From positions 1-64,000 of the forward strand of contig JAJDEQ010000101.1 in assembly GCA_029259695.1 (NCBI GenBank): DNA of 64,000 nt, read 5' to 3'. Source of the stretch: Planctomycetota bacterium. GTDB taxonomy: Bacteria > Planctomycetota > B15-G4. Positions within the stretch are counted from its first letter, which is position 1. Each line of letters starts with the position of its first letter. The notes under the pieces were generated by a model. It did not search any database. It was not told the origin of the DNA and worked only from the letters and a program-made list of their open reading frames with translations. Both the position numbers and the translations under genes were made by a program. Positions 50,118 through 57,806 of this stretch are shown one piece after another.

Positions 50118-52838
50118 CTACGGTGCCGACGTCTCCACCGACACGGCGCGCGAGGCGCTGAAACTCCCCAGTCCGTCGACGAACCACGCCTGGAGCGCGA
50201 TCTCGATCCCCGCGGGGAAGCCGGCTGGCAGGCGATCGATCTGCGTTCCCTGGTCGCTGATGGGCAGGAGCAGTTCGGGCGTGGGCACGAGCACGCCGCC
50301 GTGGAACGGGAGCAGGCCATCGGGCGCGCCCGCGAACAGGATGCCCGCGCTGCCCGGGGCCCCGAGCCAGGTCGCGCCCAGGATCTCACCGCCCCGCGCT
50401 GGACCGAAGCCGGCGAGTTGCGGCAGGGACTCGTCGCCGCTCGAGGGCAGCGCGAAGCCTGCGTCCCGCCACGGGCTGGCGATGTTGGGCACGACGAGCA
50501 CGCCGCGTTGTCCCTCCACGAGCTGGTCGGGGTACGCGTTGCCGTCCAGGTCGAGCTCGGTGTTGCCGGCCGACGTGGCGTAGTTACCCGGGTAGCGTCG
50601 GGCTTCGGCGAATGTGCCGTCGCCCACGCCGGCGAACACGTCGCGGGCCAGCGAGTGCTGGGCGATGACGTCGACGCGCTGGTCGCGGTCGAGGTCCGCC
50701 ACGTGCACGCTGAGCGTCTGGTCGGCGATCGAGCTGATCAGCGGCCCGGCGAAAGCACCTGTGCCGTCGCCCAGGAAGGTGTGCAGCGCGCGCGTGTTGA
50801 ATGTCGGCGCGGCCAGGGTGACCAGGTCCACGTGGGCATCGCCGTCGACGCGCGCCGCTCGGATCCCGCGGATCCGCGTGCCGAGCGCGATGGGTTCGAG
50901 TCCGAAACGTCCCGCGCCCATGGACCGCAACAGGAACAGATCGTCGTTGATGGCCATGGCGACGTCGTCGACGCCGTTGCCGTCGGCGTCGAGCACGGCG
51001 CGCGAGAGGGTGCCCAGCAGCGGCAGGCCGTCGTCGGCCAACAAGTCGACGGGCGAGAAGCCGCCCAGTCCGTCACCGGCGAAGAGGCGCGGCGCGATCG
51101 ATGGCACCGCAGCGCCCACGCCGACGATCACATCGTCCAGCCCGTCGCCCGTGAACTCGCCCGCCTGGACGCCGAACACCGTGGTCGCATCGATCGGGAA
51201 GCTGCTGATGACGGACGCCTCGAAGGCGCCGTCGCCCGTTCCCCGGGCCACGGAGAGCCGCAGGGGGGCGCTGTCGCCGCTGTTGTCGCTGAGCAGGTCG
51301 TGCACGCCGTCCCCGTCGACGTCGGCCACCTGGAGCCCGGGCAGCAAGATGGGCGTCGTGACCACGATCTCCGCGGGCTCGAACCCGCCTCCCGGGAGAC
51401 CGCGGGCCAGGGCAACGCTGCTGCCCGGAATCGCGTTCACGATCGGGAACGCCAGGTCCTGCAGGCCATCGGCGTCGGCATCGAACACGACGCTCTCGTC
51501 GAGCAGTTCCGCGCCGCTGGCCGGAGCCAGGTCACCGACCAGTTCACTGGGGCGCATCTCGCGCCCGCTCAGGAAACCCTCCGCGCCGCGACCGAGCCAG
51601 GTCCGCAGGGGCGCGCCGGTGGCGGCGTCGAGCTGGCCGTCGCCGCTCAGGTCGGCCAGCGCGACCTGCGACGGGCCGACGCGCTGGCGCGCCACCTCCT
51701 GGAACGCACCGCTTCCGTCGCCCAGGGCGACGGCGATGTCCACCGCCGCGAGCGCGTCGAGGCCGCGCAGGGACACGATGTCGAGCAGGCCGTCGTCGTC
51801 GACGTCGCCCAACTGGATGTCGTAGGACCACTCGAAGAGCGTGTCCTCGTACGACGCGGGCGGGTATTCGTACGACGGGCCGGCGCTGAACTGTCCGCTC
51901 CCGTCGCCCCAGAACACGCGGTAGCTGCCCGGCGTGGCGAGTCCGAAGCGCACCGCGATGAGCGCATCGAGGTCGCCGTCGTCGTCGATGTCGCCCAGGG
52001 CGGCGTGTTGGAGCGGGAGGTTCTGGCCCGGCGGCACCACGCCGAACTCCGAGCGCGTGAGCGTCAGCGTCCCACCGGGAGTTGTCTCGGCGAAGACGGT
52101 GTAGGCGCTTCCGGCATCGGCGCCGGTGGGAGTCAGCAGCGCATCGCTGTCCCCGTCGTTGTCCAGGTCCCCGAGCTCGATCGTGATCAAGGCGCCGATC
52201 GGCTCTTGCGCGAAGGGCTCGATCACCGGCAGCTCGAAGCTCCCGTTGCCCAGGCCCCGGGCCACGGCCAACCCGGGGCTGTCGACGGTGCCGAAGAAGG
52301 TCAGCCATGCGTCGGTGAATCCATCACCGTCCGCATCGCCCAATTGGAACGCGCGATCGCCGGTGGCGTCGAAGGGGCCGATGGGCGTGGCGATCGGGGC
52401 GGCGAAGGTGCCGTCGCCGGCGCCCAGGTGCGACCGCAGGGTGGTACCGGAACCGTCGGCTGGTGCGTGCAGTACGACCAGGTCGAGGTTCCCGTCCAGG
52501 TCGACGTCGGCGGCGCGCACGCCGCCGGCCCCGTCGGCCAGCGGGAACTCGCGCACGTCGGCCAGCAGGTCACCGCGCTGCAGCAGCAGCTCCAGGTGCG
52601 TCGTCCCGTCGAGGATGAACGCACCGACGACGTCCGTCAGGCCGTCACCGTCGAAGTCGCCCACGGCGGGACCGCTGCCCCCGACCAGGACCGCCGGTTG
52701 CTTCACGTCGGCGGCACGGCCGCCCGGGAACCAGTTCTGCTCTTGTGCCCGAGGGCCGGCGCAGAGAGTGGCGATCGCGGCGAGGGCCAGCGAAGGCGCG
52801 GACAGGACGGGGAACGAACGCGGTGCGGTGGGTGACAT
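50118..52838 (-). CDS. secreted FG-GAP/VCBS repeat protein
   Basis: A 906-aa exported protein. The signal peptide (LSAPSLALAAIATLCAGPRA) is followed by about fifteen FG-GAP/VCBS repeats with calcium-type motifs such as GDFDGDGLTDVVGAF, DVDLDGNLDLVV, GDIDDDGDLDALIA and DVDGDGVHDLLSD, an integrin-like beta-propeller array. The last 60 residues (LPAGFPAGIEIALQAWFVDG to the end) are a separate small beta domain that closely resembles the end of the protein at 59867-61468. A surface or extracellular binding role is likely; catalysis is not indicated. ATG 52838 follows GGAGC. A perfect hairpin follows its stop. It sits between the BMC-P genes and the aldolase. Confidence 0.88.
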   Translation of the reverse strand: MSPTAPRSFPVLSAPSLALAAIATLCAGPRAQEQNWFPGGRAADVKQPAVLVGGSGPAVGDFDGDGLTDVVGAFILDGTTHLELLLQRGDLLADVREFPLADGAGGVRAADVDLDGNLDLVVLHAPADGSGTTLRSHLGAGDGTFAAPIATPIGPFDATGDRAFQLGDADGDGFTDAWLTFFGTVDSPGLAVARGLGNGSFELPVIEPFAQEPIGALITIELGDLDNDGDSDALLTPTGADAGSAYTVFAETTPGGTLTLTRSEFGVVPPGQNLPLQHAALGDIDDDGDLDALIAVRFGLATPGSYRVFWGDGSGQFSAGPSYEYPPASYEDTLFEWSYDIQLGDVDDDGLLDIVSLRGLDALAAVDIAVALGDGSGAFQEVARQRVGPSQVALADLSGDGQLDAATGAPLRTWLGRGAEGFLSGREMRPSELVGDLAPASGAELLDESVVFDADADGLQDLAFPIVNAIPGSSVALARGLPGGGFEPAEIVVTTPILLPGLQVADVDGDGVHDLLSDNSGDSAPLRLSVARGTGDGAFEASVISSFPIDATTVFGVQAGEFTGDGLDDVIVGVGAAVPSIAPRLFAGDGLGGFSPVDLLADDGLPLLGTLSRAVLDADGNGVDDVAMAINDDLFLLRSMGAGRFGLEPIALGTRIRGIRAARVDGDAHVDLVTLAAPTFNTRALHTFLGDGTGAFAGPLISSIADQTLSVHVADLDRDQRVDVIAQHSLARDVFAGVGDGTFAEARRYPGNYATSAGNTELDLDGNAYPDQLVEGQRGVLVVPNIASPWRDAGFALPSSGDESLPQLAGFGPARGGEILGATWLGAPGSAGILFAGAPDGLLPFHGGVLVPTPELLLPISDQGTQIDRLPAGFPAGIEIALQAWFVDGLGSFSASRAVSVETSAP

Positions 52839-53012
52839 GCTCTGCTCCGGGAGCGACGGGCGATCGGGTCGTCAGCGGTTAGCGGGGCGCCCAGCTTGGG
52901 TGACGATCAAGAGCGCTGTTTGCGCCGCCTCGTGTCGCCCGTGGGCGGTGGGCGCCGCAGTCCCCGCGGCGATGCGGGGCCGCGGACGTGTGCGGCGCCA
53001 CAGAGCGGGGGC

Positions 53013-53315
53013 TCAGGCGTCCGCTTCCGGCCAGGTGCGCCGACCCTCGTGCTCCACTTCGTCGAGCACCGCGACCACCGCGCAGCGCACCGGCAGCGAC
53101 GCGCCGCCCAGCAGGTCGCGCACCGAGCTGCCCTCGGCCAGCAACAGCACCCGGTCGCCCACGCCGGCCTGGGCCCGGTCGACGGCCACGAACATGCGGT
53201 CGTTGCTGTCGCTGCCGTCGGGGTCGACGGGGCGCACGGCCAGGAGCTTCTGGCCGTCGTATGCCGGGTGGTGCACCGGGGCGACGATCGTGCCGACGAC
53301 GCGGGCGATCTTCAC
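53013..53315 (-). CDS. BMC-P (EutN/CcmL) microcompartment vertex protein 1
   Basis: A 100-aa protein of the EutN/CcmL family, which forms pentamers capping the vertices of bacterial microcompartments. Visible pattern: KIARVVGTIVAP at the start, KLLAVRPVD, then DRAQAGVGDRVLLLAEGSSVRDLLG and VRCAVVAVLDEV, matching the beta-barrel with the GxGD turn and the SSAR-like loop. The start is GTG 53315, preceded by GCAGGAG and overlapping the stop of the upstream gene as GTGA. It is the third of three tandem BMC-P genes and is the most divergent at the C-terminus (EHEGRRTWPEADA). Confidence 0.92.
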   Translation of the reverse strand: MKIARVVGTIVAPVHHPAYDGQKLLAVRPVDPDGSDSNDRMFVAVDRAQAGVGDRVLLLAEGSSVRDLLGGASLPVRCAVVAVLDEVEHEGRRTWPEADA

Positions 53316-53614
53316 CGCAGCTCCTGCCCTTCGACCTGCGGGCCCGGCCCGTCGTGACGGAACTGCTCCACGTGGCCCACGATCGTGGCGTCGATGGGCA
53401 CGAACGGTTCGGCCAGGGCCATGGTCGCCTCCTTGCCGTCGCACACGTGCACGATGTCGCCCGGGCCGGAGTGCACCGTGTCGCAGGCCACCACCGCGTC
53501 GCCCGCGTTGTCACCGCGGTCGTCGAGGGGCTGCACGATCTGCAACGGCACGCCGTGCAGTCCGGTGAGACGTTGTGTGGTCACCACGCGACCGATGACG
53601 CGTCCGAGGTACAC
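53312..53614 (-). CDS. BMC-P (EutN/CcmL) microcompartment vertex protein 2
   Basis: A 100-aa EutN/CcmL-family pentameric shell protein. Key segments are YLGRVIGRVVTTQRL, VPLQIVQPLDDRGDN, and the turn SGPGDIVHVCDGKEA; PIDATIVGHVEQF closes the fold. Compared with its neighbours the SSAR loop is replaced by CDGKEATMAL, so the pore region probably differs. The start is GTG 53614, with GGAG about 11 bases upstream. It overlaps the downstream BMC-P gene as GTGA, so products should be made in fixed ratio. It is separated by 93 bp from the upstream BMC-P gene. Confidence 0.92.
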   Translation of the reverse strand: MYLGRVIGRVVTTQRLTGLHGVPLQIVQPLDDRGDNAGDAVVACDTVHSGPGDIVHVCDGKEATMALAEPFVPIDATIVGHVEQFRHDGPGPQVEGQELR

Positions 53615-53707
53615 CTGACTGCGGCTCCGCTGGTTCGTGGGGTCGAGGGGGTTGTGGGTTCGAAGGGCCCGGTTCGGATCAGAGGCCTGGTCTCAGGTCA
53701 CGGGGAT

Positions 53708-54034
53708 TCAGACCTCGGCCGGTTCCACGCCGATCGCCTCGAGCCCTTCCTTCTGGTAGACGAGCTTGCCGTCCACGTCCCAGGAGTCGATCACGGCGAA
53801 GATCGCCGCGTCGATCGGGCGGCCGTCGGTGAGCGTGGTCTGGCGCGCGCTGCTGCCCTGGGCGAACAGCACCAGGTCGCCCTGGCCCGCGCCGATCGTG
53901 TCGGCCGCCACGACGTACTTGTTGCGCGGCGCGTTGTGTTCGTCGAGCTCCTGCACGATCTGGAGCTTGAGGCTCACGACCTTCTCGTCCTTGATCGACG
54001 CCACGACGGTTCCGACCACCTTGCCGATGAACAT
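53708..54034 (-). CDS. BMC-P (EutN/CcmL) microcompartment vertex protein 3
   Basis: A 108-aa EutN/CcmL-family protein, the canonical member of the three: MFIGKVVGTVVASIKD, LKLQIVQELDEH, VVAADTIGAGQGDLVLFAQGSSARQ, and PIDAAIFAVIDSWDVDG. It should cap icosahedral vertices of a proteinaceous shell. The ATG at 54034 was preferred to ATG 54046 because GGGAG lies 5 bases before it. It is first in the minus cluster and divergent from the ABC exporter operon. No hexameric BMC-H gene, aldehyde dehydrogenase of the PduP type or phosphotransacylase is in the window, so the remaining shell and core genes must lie elsewhere if a compartment is made. Confidence 0.93.
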   Translation of the reverse strand: MFIGKVVGTVVASIKDEKVVSLKLQIVQELDEHNAPRNKYVVAADTIGAGQGDLVLFAQGSSARQTTLTDGRPIDAAIFAVIDSWDVDGKLVYQKEGLEAIGVEPAEV

Positions 54035-54173
54035 GCGCACTCCCATGGGACCAGCGCACGGGTCCGGCGCGCCCGAACGGGGCCGGGCCGGATGACGCGC
54101 GGGTGGCGATCCTACTCGGTGGGAGTCCGGCCCGGTAGAGTGGGCGCTCTCAGGTCCCGGGGAGTGGCGCGAC

Positions 54174-55100
54174 GTGATCGAAGTCGAGAACCTGCGCAAG
54201 GAGTACGGCTCGCTCGTCGCCGTCGACGATGTGAGTTTCGCGGCCGGCGACGGCTCGATCTTCGGCCTGCTCGGTCCCAACGGGGCGGGCAAGTCCACCA
54301 CCATCGGCTGCATCAGCAGCTTGTTGCCGCCCACGTCGGGGGCCGTGCGCGTGGGCGGCCACGACGTGAGCGCCGGGCCCGCCGCGCGCGCCGGCCTCGG
54401 CGTGGTGCCCCAGGAACTCGCCGTCTACGAGGAACTCTCGGCCCGGGAGAACCTCGCCTTCTGGGGACGCTGCTACGGCCTGACCGGCCCCGACCTGGGG
54501 CGTCGCGTCGACGAGGTGCTGGAGCTGGTGGGGCTCGCCGATCGCGCGTCGGATCCGCTCAAGGAGTACAGCGGCGGCATGAAGCGCCGGCTCAACTTCG
54601 CCTGCGGCATCGTGCACCGACCGGCCGTGTTGCTGCTCGACGAACCGACGGTGGGCGTCGACCCCCAGAGTCGCGTGCGGCTGCTGGACCTGGTGCGCGG
54701 CCAGGCCGACGCCGGCACCTGCGTGCTCTACACCACGCACTACATGGACGAGGCCGAGGGCCTGTGTGATCGCCTGGCGATCATGGACCACGGTCGGCTC
54801 ATCGCCCAGGGCACCCTCGAGGAGCTGCGCGCCCAGACCGGCCAGCGCGACCTGCTGCGCCTGGCCGGGAGCTTCGACGCGAGCACCGCCCGCGGCGCTC
54901 TCGAACAGATCGACGGCGTGGAACTGATGCAGCTCGAGGCGGACGGCCTGACGCTGTCGCTGGGCGACGCCTCGCACAAGCTCTCGGTCGTGCTCGGCGC
55001 GCTGGCGGCCGCCGGTGGCGAGGTGCGCGAGACCACGCTGACACGTCCGAGCCTGGAGACGCTGTTCATCAAGCTCACCGGGCGCGAGCTGCGGGAGTAA
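54174..55100 (+). CDS. ABC exporter ATP-binding protein
   Basis: A 308-aa ATPase of the DRA/CcmA/NodI export group. Walker A is GPNGAGKST (34-42), the signature is YSGGMKRRLNF, Walker B is VLLLDEPTVGVDPQSR, and the H-loop is YTTHYMDEAE. A C-terminal accessory domain of about 90 residues matches drug- or polysaccharide-exporter ATPases. The start is GTG 54174 after GGGGAG. The next gene begins 3 bases after its stop, so ATPase and two permeases form one operon. A TAGAGT box near 54136 may be the -10 element. The exported compound cannot be predicted. Confidence 0.93.
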   Translation: MIEVENLRKEYGSLVAVDDVSFAAGDGSIFGLLGPNGAGKSTTIGCISSLLPPTSGAVRVGGHDVSAGPAARAGLGVVPQELAVYEELSARENLAFWGRCYGLTGPDLGRRVDEVLELVGLADRASDPLKEYSGGMKRRLNFACGIVHRPAVLLLDEPTVGVDPQSRVRLLDLVRGQADAGTCVLYTTHYMDEAEGLCDRLAIMDHGRLIAQGTLEELRAQTGQRDLLRLAGSFDASTARGALEQIDGVELMQLEADGLTLSLGDASHKLSVVLGALAAAGGEVRETTLTRPSLETLFIKLTGRELRE

Positions 55101-55103
55101 GGC

Positions 55104-56336
55104 ATGGGCTTCGCATGGCAGTGCGCCCTGAAGGACGTGCGGCGGCAGCTGCGCGATCCGCTCACGCTGGTGGTCTGGTGCGGCATCCCGCTGCTCGTGG
55201 CCGGCCTGATGTCGCTCGCCATCGGTGGCGGCGACGGTCCGCGGGCGCTCGTGCTGGTGGCCGACGAGGACGAGACCTTCGTGAGCGAGTTCCTCGGCGG
55301 CGCCCTGAGCCAGGCCACCGACATGTTCCTGGTGGAGTCGGTCACCCGGGACGTGGGCCTGGAGCGCATGGACGACGGCGACGCCTCGGTGCTGCTGATG
55401 ATCCCGGCCGGCTTCGGCGAGGCCGTATTCCGCGACGAGCCCACCACGCTCGAGCTGGTCACCAACCCGAGCCAGAGCATCGTGCCCCCGATGATCGAGA
55501 ACATGCTCGAGATCCTGGTGCGCGGCACGTTCTACGTGCAGCAGCTCATGGGCGACACGTTGCGCACCATGGCCGACGGGCCGGAGGAGGGCGCGCGCAC
55601 GTTCCCGAGCCTGACCGTGGCGGCCATGAGCGTGGAGATCAACGACGTGGTCACGCGGGTGGTCGAGGTGCTCGACCCGCCCCTGGTGGAGCTGGAGACC
55701 ACCGTCGAGTCCACCGAGGGCGGCGGCTTCGACTTCGGCACGGTGTTGTTCCCGGGGCTGCTGTTCATGGCGCTGCTGTTCGTGGCCCAGGGCATGAGCG
55801 AGGACATCTGGAAGGAGCGCGAGCAGGGCACCCTGCGGCGCGTGGTGAGTTCACCCCGCGGCACGGCGACCTTGCTGGGGGGCAAGCTCCTGGCGGGTGG
55901 CGTGTTCGCCGGCGGAGTCACCCTGTTGGGTATGTCGGCGGGCGTGCTGCTGTTCGACATCGATCCGGTGAGGATCCCGCTGGCGCTGCTCTGGGCCTCG
56001 GTGGCGGGCGCGGGCCTGATGGCCATGTTCGTGCTGCTGCAGATGTTCGGCTCGACCCGTCGCGGCGCCAGCATGCTCACCAACATGGTGTTGTTCCCGC
56101 TGATGTTCATGGGCGGCAGCTTCTTCCCCTTCGAGCAGATGCCCGGGTGGATGGCGGAGGTCGGTCGCCACACGCCCAACGGCTGGGCGCTGACGGGCAT
56201 GCGCTCGTTGTTGTCGGGGACCATGGAGTCGGGCGCCATGGCGTCCGGCCTCGCGCTCATGCTCGCCGTGGGCGCCGTGTTGTTCGTCTTGAGTGCACGG
56301 CGCATGCGGCGCGGCTTCGCCCTGGGGGGCGCGTGA
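55104..56336 (+). CDS. ABC-2 family exporter permease 1
   Basis: A 410-aa permease. One N-terminal helix (LTLVVWCGIPLLVAGLMSL) is followed by a long extracytoplasmic domain of about 190 residues and then five helices, the YhaP/DrrB/NatB-type ABC-2 layout. The conserved EREQGTLRRVVSSPRG segment before a transmembrane helix, and FPLMFMGGSFFPFEQMP, are typical. It begins 3 bases after the ATPase stop and its own TGA overlaps the next ATG (TGATG), so the three proteins should assemble as a two-permease exporter with an ATPase dimer. Confidence 0.9.
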   Translation: MGFAWQCALKDVRRQLRDPLTLVVWCGIPLLVAGLMSLAIGGGDGPRALVLVADEDETFVSEFLGGALSQATDMFLVESVTRDVGLERMDDGDASVLLMIPAGFGEAVFRDEPTTLELVTNPSQSIVPPMIENMLEILVRGTFYVQQLMGDTLRTMADGPEEGARTFPSLTVAAMSVEINDVVTRVVEVLDPPLVELETTVESTEGGGFDFGTVLFPGLLFMALLFVAQGMSEDIWKEREQGTLRRVVSSPRGTATLLGGKLLAGGVFAGGVTLLGMSAGVLLFDIDPVRIPLALLWASVAGAGLMAMFVLLQMFGSTRRGASMLTNMVLFPLMFMGGSFFPFEQMPGWMAEVGRHTPNGWALTGMRSLLSGTMESGAMASGLALMLAVGAVLFVLSARRMRRGFALGGA

Positions 56337-57508
56337 TGGGCACGGGCCGCTGGAAGGAGGGGCTGAGCACCGCCTGGTTCCTCGCCAGGAAGGACGTGCA
56401 GTACATGCTGCGCGAGCGCGAGACGCTGCTGTGGACGTTCGTGATGCCCATCGCGTTCTTCTACTTCATCGGCACGATCACCGGCGGCTCGAACGACGGC
56501 AGTCAGCCGACCAAGCCGGCCATCGCCGTCGACGTGCCGCCGGACGCGGGCTTCCTGGCCGACCGCTTGATGCGGCGCCTGAGCGACGAAGGGCTCGACG
56601 TGCGCACCGACGTGGAGCCCGAGATGCTCCCGCGCTACCGGCGGCGGCTCGCGCTGCCGGCCGGCTTCACCGCCTCGGTGCAGGCGGGTGAGCCGGTCAA
56701 GGTCCGCTTCGATCGGCGCGGCGCGGGAGACTACGCCGACCTCGACGAACTGCGCATGTCCCTCGCGGTGTACACCCTGCTGGCGGACCTGATCATCGCG
56801 CGCGAGCAGGGACAGGACCTCACCGCGGAGTCACTGGCCGCCCTCGACGTCCTGCCGCGCAACGTCACGCTGGACGTGCGTCCGGCCGGTCGCCTGGATG
56901 TCATCCCGCAGGGCTTCCAGCAGGCGGTGCCCGGCACGATGGTGATGTTCACCATGATGCTGATGCTCACCACGGGCGCGATCACGCTGATGATCGAACG
57001 CAAGCAGGGACTGCTGCGCCGGCTCGCGTCGGCGCCCATCGGCCGCGGTTCCGTCGTGCTGGGCAAGTGGGGCGGTCGCATGGTGCTGGGGCTCGTGCAG
57101 CTCGCGTTCGCCATGGTGGTGGGCTACTTCATGTTCGGGGTCGACTGGGGCAGCGGCAGCGCCTTCTTCGCGCTGGTCGTGGTGCTTGTGTCGTGGGCGG
57201 CGTTGTGCGCGTCCCTGGGGATCCTGCTGGGCTCGGCCACCAAGACCGAGGGCCAGGCGGTGGCCATCGCCGTCATCTCCACCATGGCGCTGGCCGCCCT
57301 CGGTGGCTGCTGGTGGCCGATCGAAATCACCCCGCGCTGGATGCAGTCGTTCGCCATGTGCATCCCCACCGGCTGGACCATGGACGCCCTGCACCGGCTG
57401 GTGAACTTCGGCGACGGCCCGAGCAGCGTCGTCATGCACGTCTCGCTCTTGGCCGGCACGGCGCTGGCCGCCGGCGCCCTCGCCGCACGCAAGTTCCGAT
57501 TCGAGTAG
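56336..57508 (+). CDS. ABC-2 family exporter permease 2
   Basis: A 390-aa permease paralogous in layout to the gene before it: an N-terminal helix (LLWTFVMPIAFFYFIGTIT), an extracytoplasmic domain of about 170 residues, then five helices. The diagnostic cytoplasmic segment IERKQGLLRRLASAPIGRG and the late GGCWWPIEITPRWMQ loop match ABC-2 exporters. It is translationally coupled by TGATG to permease 1, so a heterodimer is expected. The following 298 bp up to the convergent GT39-type gene hold no supported gene. Confidence 0.9.
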   Translation: MGTGRWKEGLSTAWFLARKDVQYMLRERETLLWTFVMPIAFFYFIGTITGGSNDGSQPTKPAIAVDVPPDAGFLADRLMRRLSDEGLDVRTDVEPEMLPRYRRRLALPAGFTASVQAGEPVKVRFDRRGAGDYADLDELRMSLAVYTLLADLIIAREQGQDLTAESLAALDVLPRNVTLDVRPAGRLDVIPQGFQQAVPGTMVMFTMMLMLTTGAITLMIERKQGLLRRLASAPIGRGSVVLGKWGGRMVLGLVQLAFAMVVGYFMFGVDWGSGSAFFALVVVLVSWAALCASLGILLGSATKTEGQAVAIAVISTMALAALGGCWWPIEITPRWMQSFAMCIPTGWTMDALHRLVNFGDGPSSVVMHVSLLAGTALAAGALAARKFRFE

Positions 57509-57806
57509 CGTGACGCCATGGGCTCCTGCGATGAAGTCGTGCCGGGTTGGGAAGGTGTGGGGGAGGAGGTGGCTGAGCGAGCGCGAGCGAGGACCGGGCC
57601 TGGAGCACGAGGCATGGTCTGCCTGCTCTGCGGCGGGACCTGGTTCCAGCCTTCTGATCCCGACGAGGAACTCGAGACGGCGCGCCACGTGTTGGCGGTG
57701 CGCGCGGATCGCGCGCAGGCTGAAGCGGTGCGGTGGTCGACGGCGGTGGGCTGCTGCCGGCACGGGCACCGGGAGGTGTCGGCGCCGAGAGGCAACGCGG
57801 CGATTG

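Noticed and set aside
53641..53700. A GGTTCGAA sequence resembling a tRNA T-arm between BMC-P genes
   Set aside because: No matching acceptor stem, anticodon arm or D-arm can be drawn around it. No tRNA or rRNA was recognised anywhere in the window.
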